From: Polynucleobacter sp. UBA962
GTDB taxonomy: Bacteria; Pseudomonadota; Gammaproteobacteria; Burkholderiales; Burkholderiaceae
Reading direction: 5' to 3'
NCBI GenBank assembly: GCA_002292975.1
Contig: DBCI01000001.1
Location: 1 to 6,420, forward strand
DNA length: 6,420 nt
This document shows positions 1-5,561 of this stretch, in pieces. The position numbers were made by a program, and so were the translations under genes. Every line of letters begins with the position of its first letter. Positions within the stretch are counted from its first letter, which is position 1. A model generated the notes under the pieces. That model worked only from the letters and a program-made list of their open reading frames with translations, ran no database searches and had not been told where the DNA came from.

Positions 1-1212
1 GAGGTCATTGCTGGAGTTGAAGAGGCCCGTCTGATCTATATTGGTACCGCGCATGAGGCACCCGCTGTTCCGGGTAATCGTTTAGTGATTGATGTGGGTG
101 GCGGGTCCAGTGAGTTCATCATTGGCAAAGGGTACGAACCTAAACTCCTTGAAAGTTTGTATATCGGCTGCGTATCCCATAGTATTCGATTCTTTCCCAA
201 TGGTGCTATCGATCCTCATTCGTTTAAGGAGGCTGAGCTGGCAGCGCGCCGTGAGGTGCAAGTTATTAAAGGGCGTTTTCATAAGTCGGGCTGGAATCAA
301 GTGATTGGTTCGTCTGGAACCGCTAGAGCCTTGGCTGATTTGATAGCGGATAACAAACTCAACGGTCATGAGGAAAAGAATAGTCAAGATCCAGCTGGTT
401 CTGGATTGGATGGGATCATTACCTTACACGGCCTAAAGGGCCTTAAGCGACGCTTACTTGATTTTGATCATATTGATCGGGTCAACCTCATTAACCTAAA
501 AGATGACCGTCGCCCAGTCCTGCCGGGAGGCCTATCAATCATGTTGGCCATCTTTGATGAGCTAGGTATTGAGCAAATGGAAGTCAGTGACGCCGCATTG
601 CGGGTTGGGGTGTTGTATGACCTCTTAGGAAGAACCCAGCACCATGACATGCGTTTTGTGACCGTAGAACAGTTTATGACCCGCTATGCAGTTGATCGCG
701 AGCAGGCCCATCGTTTAGGTACTTTAGCAGCAGAGTTTTTGGCCCAATTGCCTAAACCGAATCATGAGAGCAGGACCGATAACCTTTCTTTATTAGGCTG
801 GTCTGCCAATTTGCATGAAGTTGGTTTATCTATCTCCCACAATAGTTACCATAAGCACTCTGCTTACATTGCTGCAAATGCTGATATGCCAGGGTTTTCT
901 AAGAACGATCAGGCGCGCCTAGCCGCTTTACTGATTGGGCATACAGGTAAGCTAGGCAAGCTCTCGAACAATGCCAACTTTAGTGACTGGCGCATGCTGT
1001 TTTGTATTCGGCTAGCTCACGTTTTTTGTCGTTCCCGGAGCGATGAAAACTTACCAAAGGTTAGGGTTAAGAGTCCAGATTCAGAAAGTTTTGAGGTGCA
1101 GCTCAATCAGACTTGGGCAGACGCTCACCCACTCACGGAATTTAGTCTTCGTAAAGAAGCTGCTGAGTGGGAAAGAATTGGTTATCGCTACAGTATTCGA
1201 TTAAGCGATTAA
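1..1212 (+). CDS. ppx: Exopolyphosphatase (Ppx/GppA family), 5' end missing
   Basis: The protein removes terminal phosphates from inorganic polyphosphate. The reading frame is open from base 1, and the 403 visible residues lack roughly the first 100 of a protein usually near 500, so the gene starts outside the window. The GTG at 85 codes for the Val of the phosphate-binding motif VIDVGGGSSEF and is not the start. Before it stands EEARLIYIG (visible residues 7-15), the segment with the conserved acidic residues of the active site. The second phosphate motif GSSGTARAL follows at about 103, then DRRPVLPGG and ALRVGVLYDLLGR. The C-terminal third is the HD-like helical domain typical of long Ppx proteins (NLHEVGLSISH, YHKHSAYI, GFSKNDQARLA). 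GppA (pppGpp phosphatase) is the related alternative, but the long form with the HD-like domain in a betaproteobacterium favours Ppx. It ends 6 bases from the convergent olsB stop. Confidence 0.93.
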   Translation, partial: EVIAGVEEARLIYIGTAHEAPAVPGNRLVIDVGGGSSEFIIGKGYEPKLLESLYIGCVSHSIRFFPNGAIDPHSFKEAELAARREVQVIKGRFHKSGWNQVIGSSGTARALADLIADNKLNGHEEKNSQDPAGSGLDGIITLHGLKGLKRRLLDFDHIDRVNLINLKDDRRPVLPGGLSIMLAIFDELGIEQMEVSDAALRVGVLYDLLGRTQHHDMRFVTVEQFMTRYAVDREQAHRLGTLAAEFLAQLPKPNHESRTDNLSLLGWSANLHEVGLSISHNSYHKHSAYIAANADMPGFSKNDQARLAALLIGHTGKLGKLSNNANFSDWRMLFCIRLAHVFCRSRSDENLPKVRVKSPDSESFEVQLNQTWADAHPLTEFSLRKEAAEWERIGYRYSIRLSD

Positions 1213-1218
1213 CAGTTA

Positions 1219-2166
1219 CTAATCCGCTTTATCTAAAAAATGCTTCGCATATCGTGGGTTCATTTCCGATAGGCGCAGCATGGTTAGTAAATCAGCAGTA
1301 TTGAAGTCTGGATCCCAAGCAGGGGCACTGCAGATCTTTGCGCCAAGCTTCAAATACCCCTTTATAAGAGGTGGCGCCTCCACATCGAGACCACCATTTA
1401 AGCGATCAAGTGGTAAGGGTAACTTGGGGAAGGCATGGTTCTCAACCGGAGCCATTTGCTCAGGACTTAAGGAGTTGTAAAGACTAGCTGCGTAGTGGCC
1501 ACCATCGGCCATGGGGATACTTGCACACCCGAGCATAATTTCATAGTCATGTTGCTTCATATACTGACCCAAGCCACTCCAGAGCGCCATGATGACCGCA
1601 CCCGAGCGATAATCTTGGTGAACACAAGAACGACCCACCTCTACCATTTTGGGGCGTAAGTGATTTAGACGCGAGAGATCGAATTCAGAGTCAGAGTAAA
1701 GGCGGCCAAGCTCAACGGCTTTATGGGGAGTTAAAACGCGATAGGTGCCAATGACCCTTAAGGTCTCCGGGTCGCGGACCATGAGGTGATCGCAGTAGGC
1801 GTCAAACTCATCGACATCAAGACCTTCTGCATTGGCAGGAAGACTAGCACCCATCTCTTCGGCGAAGACTTTATAGCGTAGACGTTGCGCTTCTTTGATC
1901 TCATCAGCATGCATTGCCCAAGAGACCTTAAAAGGGGCACGCTTGGCTTTGCCAAGCAGCTCAGGGACATTCTTAAATTCAGAAGGCTTATTAGATTTAG
2001 GATCAGAGATCTCGCTAGCACTACTAAAGCCACTCTTTTTTGAGAAAAACTTCTTCAGCGGATTCAATTTATCCACCCAGGGTTTAATGGGTTCAGAAGA
2101 CTTCGCATTGCGTTTATTAATAAATAAGTGGTCCAGTGGAGAAAACGGGTTTGGGATATCAGGCAT
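1219..2166 (-). CDS. olsB: OlsB-type L-ornithine N-acyltransferase (GNAT-like fold)
   Basis: OlsB transfers a 3-hydroxyacyl chain from acyl carrier protein to the alpha-amino group of ornithine, giving lyso-ornithine lipid, the first step to phosphorus-free ornithine lipids. The 315-residue protein matches OlsB in length. Residues 1-75 are a polar, Lys/Ser/Pro-rich tail. The acyltransferase core begins near 80, with EAQRLRYKVFAEEMGA (92-107), DEFDAYCDHLMV (119-130), VIGTYRVL (138-145), VEVGRSCVHQDYR (175-187) and the core-closing segment MLGCASIPMADGG (211-223). The C-terminal FNTADLLTMLRL and RYAKHF are also OlsB-like. The ATG is supported by TAGGA 6 bases upstream. It lies 84 bases downstream of dgkA on the same strand with no terminator visible between them, so it may be cotranscribed and also have its own promoter. 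Such proteins are often labelled hemolysin or GNAT acetyltransferase. Family is secure; ornithine as substrate is inferred, supported by an OlsA-like gene nearby. Confidence 0.85.
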   Translation of the reverse strand: MPDIPNPFSPLDHLFINKRNAKSSEPIKPWVDKLNPLKKFFSKKSGFSSASEISDPKSNKPSEFKNVPELLGKAKRAPFKVSWAMHADEIKEAQRLRYKVFAEEMGASLPANAEGLDVDEFDAYCDHLMVRDPETLRVIGTYRVLTPHKAVELGRLYSDSEFDLSRLNHLRPKMVEVGRSCVHQDYRSGAVIMALWSGLGQYMKQHDYEIMLGCASIPMADGGHYAASLYNSLSPEQMAPVENHAFPKLPLPLDRLNGGLDVEAPPLIKGYLKLGAKICSAPAWDPDFNTADLLTMLRLSEMNPRYAKHFLDKAD

Positions 2167-2172
2167 CGTTAT

Positions 2173-2177
2173 TCCTA
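2173..2177 (-). promoter_or_regulatory. Shine-Dalgarno of olsB
   Basis: TAGGA on the minus strand, 6 bases before the ATG at 2166. It supports that start over internal Met codons such as the one at residue 85, which lies at the edge of the conserved acyltransferase core. Confidence 0.6.
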
Positions 2178-2191
2178 AGTTATATGGTCAT

Positions 2192-2223
2192 CCTATAACG
2201 CATTTATTACAGGATTAAGACAA
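2192..2223 (-). promoter_or_regulatory. Candidate degenerate Pho box and -10 of olsB
   Basis: On the minus strand TTGTCTT (2223-2217) and CTGTAAT (2212-2206) stand exactly 11 bases apart and match the PhoB half-site CTGTCAT at 5/7 and 6/7 positions. Eight bases later comes TATAGG (2197-2192), a possible -10. The same 8-base distance separates the third half-site and the -10-like box in front of plcP. A further unit in register, GCGTTAT (2201-2195), matches only 4/7. This site would let olsB respond to phosphate limitation even without read-through from dgkA. The match is imperfect and the region AT-rich, so it could be chance. Confidence 0.42.
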
Positions 2224-2250
2224 TGGAAGTTGGTGTATAAGTTATTGTTT

Positions 2251-2649
2251 TTATTGAAGAAGTTGAAAGATCACGGCCGCCCAGATAATGAAGGCAATCA
2301 ACAGGGCTAGCATGACCGCCGCGGAGCCAAAATCCTTAGCCCGCTTGGAGAGATCATGATGCTCAAACGAGATTCGGTCGATGGCTGCCTCCACACTGGA
2401 GTTGAGCAATTCAATTGCTAAAACCATCAAGAGAGCGCTAATCATTAACGCCTTCTCGAGCACACTGACCGGCAAAAGGAGGGCGACTGGGGTGAGGAGT
2501 ACCAAGAGTACTAGCTCTTGGCGAAACGCACTCTCTTCTTGATAGGCAAAGATTAAGCCATTCCAAGAGTTCTTGGCCGCATGAATCGCCCGCGTCAGTC
2601 CGCGGTTACCTTTATGCGGATTTTGTTTAATGTCGTATGGTTGCGACAT
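2251..2649 (-). CDS. dgkA: Diacylglycerol kinase, prokaryotic membrane type (DgkA)
   Basis: DgkA phosphorylates diacylglycerol to phosphatidic acid in the inner membrane, using ATP. The protein has 132 residues (E. coli DgkA 121) with a hydrophilic N-terminal tail, an amphipathic region and three membrane segments, roughly 46-62, 67-84 and 108-130. Catalytic landmarks are all present: EESAFRQE (38-45, E39 equals E. coli E28), ELLNSSVEAAIDR (80-92, with E80, N83 and E87 equal to E69, N72 and E76) and KRAKDFGSAAV (102-112, K105/D106 equal to K94/D95). The frame is open upstream to 2730, but the ATG at 2649 gives the family N-terminus and overlaps the agt stop as TAATG. No convincing Shine-Dalgarno stands before it, so translation probably depends on termination-reinitiation from agt. 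In this operon its likely job is to recycle DAG released by PlcP; the usual role of recycling DAG from periplasmic glucan synthesis is the alternative. Confidence 0.93.
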   Translation of the reverse strand: MSQPYDIKQNPHKGNRGLTRAIHAAKNSWNGLIFAYQEESAFRQELVLLVLLTPVALLLPVSVLEKALMISALLMVLAIELLNSSVEAAIDRISFEHHDLSKRAKDFGSAAVMLALLIAFIIWAAVIFQLLQ

Positions 2650-3680
2650 TAGGCAGGCACAGTCTGTGCGGTAAGTTTTAGTTGCACGGGCTTTAAGTGA
2701 TTTGCAAATTGCTCGCTTGCTGCTCTCCATGAGAACTTCTCAGCATGGGCGCGCGCTACCTCGCGGGGGATCTTGAGGGCATGTAGGCAGGCAGTACGTA
2801 GATCTTCGTTCATTACACCAGCGCTCGAATCGCCCAATACATCAATGGGGCCGGTTACAGGATAGGCGGCCACTGGCAAGCCACAAGCCATTGCCTCGAG
2901 CAAGACCAAGCCAAAGGTATCGGTTTTGCTGGGGAACACAAAGACATCAGCAGCGGCATAGACCTCAGCAAGTTGATATTGATTGAGTACGCCCAGATAG
3001 TTCACTAAAGGGTATTTTTCTTTAATCTCTTTCATGGCTGGGCCATCACCCACCACCCACTTGGATCCTGGTAAATCAATTTCTAGGAAGGCATTGATAT
3101 TTTTCTCGACCGCGACCCGACCTACATATAAAAAAATAGGGTGGGCGCTATTTAATACTTTGGATTGCTGCGGCTTAAAAATTTCTAGATCGACACCGCG
3201 CGACCAGATCACCACATTATCAAACCCGTATTTTTCGAGATCGTCTTTCACAACTTGGGTTGGGGCCATCACTGCCAAAGATGGACCATGGAACCACTTC
3301 AAGAAACGGTATGTCAAGGCTAATGGAATACGAGTACGGGCATAGACATATTCTGGAAAGCGGGTGTGGTAAGCGGTAGAGAAGGGGAGGTCGTGACGCA
3401 GGGCATATGAGCGTGCAGCCATACCTAATGGGCCTTCAGTCGCAATATGAATCGCATCGGGGGCAAAGTCTTTAATGCGCTTCGCCACCCCTTTACCAGG
3501 GAATAAAGACAGCGAGATATCCGGATAGGTAGGGCAAGGAATCGTCTTAAATTCCGCAGGCGTAATCATCTCAATCTGATGACCCATCTTTTGAAGTTCA
3601 TAGGTCGTTTGCTTTAAGGTGCGCACGACCCCATTGACTTGGGGCTCCCAAGCGTCGGTCACAATCATTATTTTCATCAT
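2649..3680 (-). CDS. agt: GT4 glycosyltransferase, Agt-type (predicted DAG glycosyltransferase)
   Basis: This is a 343-residue GT-B fold, retaining glycosyltransferase of family GT4. The acceptor domain opens with MIVTDAWEPQVNGVVRT (5-21), a signature of the alpha-mannosyltransferase/SqdX/Agt group. AYHTRFPEYV follows (103-112), then WSRGVD (159-164) at the domain junction. The donor half has YVGRVAVEKN (185-194), VVGDGP (209-214) and TDTFGLVLLEAMACG (253-267). In the last, the E-x7-E pair reads D254 and E262, a substitution I recall as common in this subgroup. No signal peptide or membrane span is seen; peripheral membrane binding is expected. It sits directly after plcP with a 4-base ATGA overlap, and GGAG lies 5 bases before its ATG. 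Agt proteins paired with PlcP make glucosyl- or glucuronosyl-DAG under phosphate starvation (known from Agrobacterium and marine bacteria). The sugar donor here is unknown, and a mannosyltransferase making another glycolipid cannot be excluded from sequence alone. Confidence 0.82.
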   Translation of the reverse strand: MMKIMIVTDAWEPQVNGVVRTLKQTTYELQKMGHQIEMITPAEFKTIPCPTYPDISLSLFPGKGVAKRIKDFAPDAIHIATEGPLGMAARSYALRHDLPFSTAYHTRFPEYVYARTRIPLALTYRFLKWFHGPSLAVMAPTQVVKDDLEKYGFDNVVIWSRGVDLEIFKPQQSKVLNSAHPIFLYVGRVAVEKNINAFLEIDLPGSKWVVGDGPAMKEIKEKYPLVNYLGVLNQYQLAEVYAAADVFVFPSKTDTFGLVLLEAMACGLPVAAYPVTGPIDVLGDSSAGVMNEDLRTACLHALKIPREVARAHAEKFSWRAASEQFANHLKPVQLKLTAQTVPA

Positions 3681-4540
3681 GCTTTCTCCACAGAAGGTAT
3701 TAGTGAGGCTCGTGCCATAAATGCTGGGGATGGGGCACGCGTCGGAAATGAAATTGGTAAGGTGATCGGTTCAAAGCCAATGTCTTCAACCGAATGCTGA
3801 TCGCCAAGGATGTGAGGCCAATGCACAATTTTGAGCTCACCCTCGTGAGTCTCGACAAGGGCGGTGAGACTCTCAACCCAATCTCCATCATTGCAATAGA
3901 GCAGGTTATCAATCATGCGAATCTCGGCTTTATGGATATGCCCGCAGACCACTCCTTGGCAATCACGTAAGCGCGCTTCTCTAGCCATAATCATTTCAAA
4001 GTCGGCGATATAGCTCACGGCATTTTTGACCTGATGCTTGAGATATTGCGAGAGAGACCAGTATTGCAAGCCCATTCGGACTCGCAACATATTGAGATAG
4101 CGATTGAAATACAAGATGAGGGAGTAGAGGTTGTCACCAACATAGGCTAACCACTTGGCGTATTGCATGACTCCATCAAATAGATCGCCATGGGTAATCC
4201 AAAGCTTACGACCGTCGGCAGTAGTATGAATGGCCTCTGGAACAACTCGAATATCGCCAAAGGAGAGACCTAAGAACTGACGGATTGACTCATCATGATT
4301 GCCTGGAACGTAGACCACTTCCGTACCCTTGCGTGCTTTGCGCAGAATCTTTTGTACTACATCGTTGTGCGACTGTGGCCAGTAGATGCTCTTCTTCAAG
4401 CGCCAACCATCGATGATGTCACCGACAAGATAGAGGGTGTCGGACTCGGTATGCTTTAAGAAATCGAGGAGGTATTTAGCCTGGCATCCAGGTGTCCCGA
4501 GATGCACGTCTGAGATCCAAATGGCTCTATAGTGCTCCAT
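3677..4540 (-). CDS. plcP: PlcP-type metallophosphoesterase (predicted phospholipase C)
   Basis: PlcP is a Mn-dependent calcineurin-like phosphoesterase that cleaves membrane phospholipids to diacylglycerol and a phosphorylated head group during phosphate starvation. Using the ATG at 4540 the protein has 287 residues. All metal-site motifs are visible: SDVHLG (10-15), GDIIDGW (40-46), GNHDE (80-84), THGDLFD (116-122), GHIH (200-203) and a closing GDWVES. Between HGD and GHIH is an insert of helical, hydrophobic character (about 131-157), a plausible lid touching membrane lipid. WPQSHNDVVQKILRKARKG (54-72) is typical of PlcP. Automatic annotation usually calls it UDP-2,3-diacylglucosamine diphosphatase (LpxH-like), the main alternative; LpxH is about 240 residues. 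The frame is open to a GTG at 4558, but that lies almost at the predicted promoter, so 4540 is preferred although no strong Shine-Dalgarno is seen. First gene of the coupled plcP-agt-dgkA operon, with a strong Pho box upstream. The C-terminal 25 residues are Pro/Ala-rich and probably disordered. Confidence 0.85.
   Translation of the reverse strand: MEHYRAIWISDVHLGTPGCQAKYLLDFLKHTESDTLYLVGDIIDGWRLKKSIYWPQSHNDVVQKILRKARKGTEVVYVPGNHDESIRQFLGLSFGDIRVVPEAIHTTADGRKLWITHGDLFDGVMQYAKWLAYVGDNLYSLILYFNRYLNMLRVRMGLQYWSLSQYLKHQVKNAVSYIADFEMIMAREARLRDCQGVVCGHIHKAEIRMIDNLLYCNDGDWVESLTALVETHEGELKIVHWPHILGDQHSVEDIGFEPITLPISFPTRAPSPAFMARASLIPSVEKA
3686..3689 (-). promoter_or_regulatory. Shine-Dalgarno of agt inside plcP
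   Basis: GGAG on the minus strand lies within the last codons of plcP, 5 bases before the ATG at 3680. It fixes this ATG, which overlaps the plcP stop, as the agt start rather than the second ATG immediately after it, and shows agt can initiate independently as well as by coupling. Confidence 0.55.
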
Positions 4541-4561
4541 GGAACACCATCGTGCCACCGC

Positions 4562-4567
4562 ATTATG
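4562..4567 (-). promoter_or_regulatory. Probable -10 box of the plcP operon
   Basis: CATAAT on the minus strand matches TATAAT at 5 of 6 bases and begins 8 bases after the third Pho half-site. That is near the distance seen in PhoB-activated promoters, where the Pho box replaces the -35. Transcription would begin near 4555, leaving a leader of about 15 bases before the ATG at 4540. The fourth half-site partly overlaps this box, so which repeats are used for activation is open. Confidence 0.5.
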
Positions 4568-4604
4568 AAAACATCATGACAATTTAATGTCAGTTTGATG
4601 ACAG
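4565..4604 (-). promoter_or_regulatory. Four-unit Pho box (PhoB binding site) upstream of plcP
   Basis: Read on the minus strand, four 7-base units follow each other with 4-base spacers: CTGTCAT (4604-4598), CTGACAT (4593-4587), TTGTCAT (4582-4576) and TTTTCAT (4571-4565). They match the PhoB half-site CTGTCAT at 7, 6, 6 and 5 of 7 positions, in exact 11-base register. This corresponds to two adjacent classical Pho boxes, enough for two PhoB dimers. The direction points into plcP, so phosphate limitation should switch on plcP-agt-dgkA. The site lies between plcP and the divergent olsA-like gene and could influence both. Confidence 0.88.
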
Positions 4605-4622
4605 ATACCAAAGCGACCCCGT

Positions 4623-4628
4623 TATCAT
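4623..4628 (+). promoter_or_regulatory. Possible -10 box of the olsA-like gene
   Basis: TATCAT matches TATAAT at 5 of 6 bases. No good -35 is found at the usual distance; the Pho box ends 18 bases upstream but points the other way. Transcription would begin close to 4635, immediately before the ATG at 4636, implying a leaderless mRNA or a later start codon. Confidence 0.3.
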
Positions 4629-4635
4629 CTCAACA

Positions 4636-5385
4636 ATGTCAACTAAACAGCCATTCTTGTTCTTGCAATTGCTGAAGATCATGATGCATACGATCAAAGG
4701 CGTATTAATCCTAATCTGTATATTCCCTTTTGCCAAAGAGCAGAGCAAAAAAAGATATATTCAGAAATGGTCAAAACAGTTACTTGCTATCTTTCGCTTG
4801 AAGCATCGAGTACTTAATGCAGAGCTACTTCCGCAGCGTGGTGGTTACCTCATTGCTGCTAATCACATCTCGTGGATTGATATTGCTAGTATTCAATCCT
4901 TTTTGCCATGTCGCTTTGTGGCGAAGTCTGAGGTAGCAGACTGGCCAGTCTTTGGCTGGATGGCAGAGCAGATTGGTACTGTATTTATTCGTAGAGAAAG
5001 TAAGAGACACGGCAAGGAAATTGCTAACCAACTGGAGACCCTCTTACCGAATGAGCCGATTTGTATATTTCCAGAAGGAACCTCAACGGCTGGAGACCGG
5101 GTCTTACCATTCAGACCCAATTTATTTGAGTCGGCTGCCCAAACCCAAGTTCAAACCTTCCCGATGACCATTCGTTACTTGGATCAAGATAATCAATACA
5201 GCGATGTCACTGCGTTTATTGGTGAGATGACCTTAATTGACTCGATCATAAAAATGCTCAGGACTAAATCGATCACCGTCGAGCTTATATTTGGTCCTAG
5301 CCCAGCTACAGACCTAGATCGAAAAGCACTTGCTCAGTACTGTGAAGAGCAAGTGCGATCCCAGATTCCATCTCTTAGAAATTAG
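4636..5385 (+). CDS. olsA: 1-acyl-glycerol-3-phosphate / lyso-ornithine-lipid O-acyltransferase (PlsC/OlsA family)
   Basis: The family adds an acyl chain to a lysolipid at the inner membrane. PlsC acts on lysophosphatidic acid; OlsA acts on the hydroxyl of lyso-ornithine lipid made by OlsB. The 249-residue protein has one hydrophobic segment near 19-33. Its four acyltransferase blocks are NHISWID (76-82; catalytic H77 and D82 of HX4D), GTVFIRRESK (114-123), FPEGTST (145-151) followed by DRVLPFRPNLF (154-164), and FPMTIRY (175-181). The FPEGTST plus VLPFRPNLF form looks more like OlsA than housekeeping PlsC, where FPEGTRS is usual; this is a recollection-based judgement. The start is uncertain: no Shine-Dalgarno precedes 4636, while the ATG at 4684 has GAAG 6 bases upstream and would give 233 residues, still with the membrane segment. 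It is divergent from plcP across the Pho box. A PlsC-type enzyme using DAG-derived phosphatidate precursors is the alternative. Confidence 0.78.
   Translation: MSTKQPFLFLQLLKIMMHTIKGVLILICIFPFAKEQSKKRYIQKWSKQLLAIFRLKHRVLNAELLPQRGGYLIAANHISWIDIASIQSFLPCRFVAKSEVADWPVFGWMAEQIGTVFIRRESKRHGKEIANQLETLLPNEPICIFPEGTSTAGDRVLPFRPNLFESAAQTQVQTFPMTIRYLDQDNQYSDVTAFIGEMTLIDSIIKMLRTKSITVELIFGPSPATDLDRKALAQYCEEQVRSQIPSLRN
5322..5356 (-). terminator. Terminator-like hairpin within the olsA 3' end, serving the minus strand
   Basis: GCACTTGCTC (5326-5335) and GAGCAAGTGC (5347-5356) form a perfect 10-base-pair stem with an 11-base loop. On the minus strand the stem is followed directly by TTTTC, the layout of an intrinsic terminator with a short U-tract; on the plus strand no T-run follows. 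It lies in codons for the olsA C-terminus. It could stop minus-strand transcripts leaving the MFS gene before they run antisense through olsA. The perfect stem is seen; the role is inferred. Confidence 0.42.
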
Positions 5386-5427
5386 CCCGCACACCAACCA
5401 AATGAGCTTACTAAATCGCGTTCAGGC

Positions 5428-5433
5428 TATAAT
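5428..5433 (+). promoter_or_regulatory. -10 box of the tRNA-Pro promoter
   Basis: A perfect TATAAT ends 11 bases before the mature 5' end of the tRNA. The -35 region around 5405-5413 (TTACTA at best) is weak. Transcription would start near 5440, giving a very short 5' leader for RNase P to remove. The promoter sits in the 59 bases between the olsA stop and the tRNA. Confidence 0.7.
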
Positions 5434-5444
5434 ACAACTACCGT

Positions 5445-5521
5445 CGGAGTGTAGCGCAGCCTGGTAGCGCACCTGCTTTGGGAGCAGGGGGTCCAAGGTT
5501 CGAATCCTTGTACTCCGACCA
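5445..5521 (+). tRNA. proM: tRNA-Pro (anticodon UGG)
   Basis: The 77-base gene folds into a full cloverleaf. The acceptor stem is CGGAGTG (5445-5451) with TACTCCG (5511-5517), including one G-U pair. The D-stem is GCGC/GCGC. The anticodon stem CCTGC/GCAGG carries the loop TTTGGGA (5477-5483), with anticodon TGG at 5479-5481. The T-arm is CAAGG-TTCGAAT-CCTTG (5494-5510). Discriminator A5518 and an encoded CCA (5519-5521) follow. It reads CCA and, with wobble, other proline codons. It is a single gene, not part of a tRNA cluster here. No sign of an integrated element or a repeated tRNA 3' end is seen in the window. Confidence 0.97.
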
Positions 5522-5561
5522 CTTAATCTTGTGAGTCTTTTAGCGAGGCTCATTCAAAAAC

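Noticed and set aside
85..87. GTG at 85 as the start of ppx
   Set aside because: It encodes the Val of the VIDVGGGSSEF phosphate motif, and the frame with conserved Ppx sequence continues to the left edge.
1181..1213. Imperfect inverted repeat GTTATCGCT / AGCGATTAAC at the ppx end
   Set aside because: It has a bulge and a 14-base loop, and no T-run follows on either strand; terminator function is not supported.
1235..1250. ATGC-gaa-GCAT followed by T6 on the minus strand near the olsB end, as a terminator
   Set aside because: The stem is only four pairs with a three-base loop, and it lies in olsB coding sequence (Lys-His-Phe-Leu codons), so the T-run has a simple coding explanation.
2650..2730. 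Longer dgkA beginning at 2730
   Set aside because: The extra 27 residues are agt coding sequence in another frame; the ATG at 2649 overlapping the agt stop gives the normal DgkA length.
5445..5521. tRNA-Pro as an integration site for a genomic island
   Set aside because: No integrase gene and no duplicate of the tRNA 3' end are seen in the window, and the flanks look like ordinary chromosome.
5531..5553. Hairpin TGAGTCT/AGGCTCA after the tRNA as a terminator for the tRNA or the MFS gene
   Set aside because: The 7-pair stem contains a G-U pair and is not followed by a T-run on either strand.
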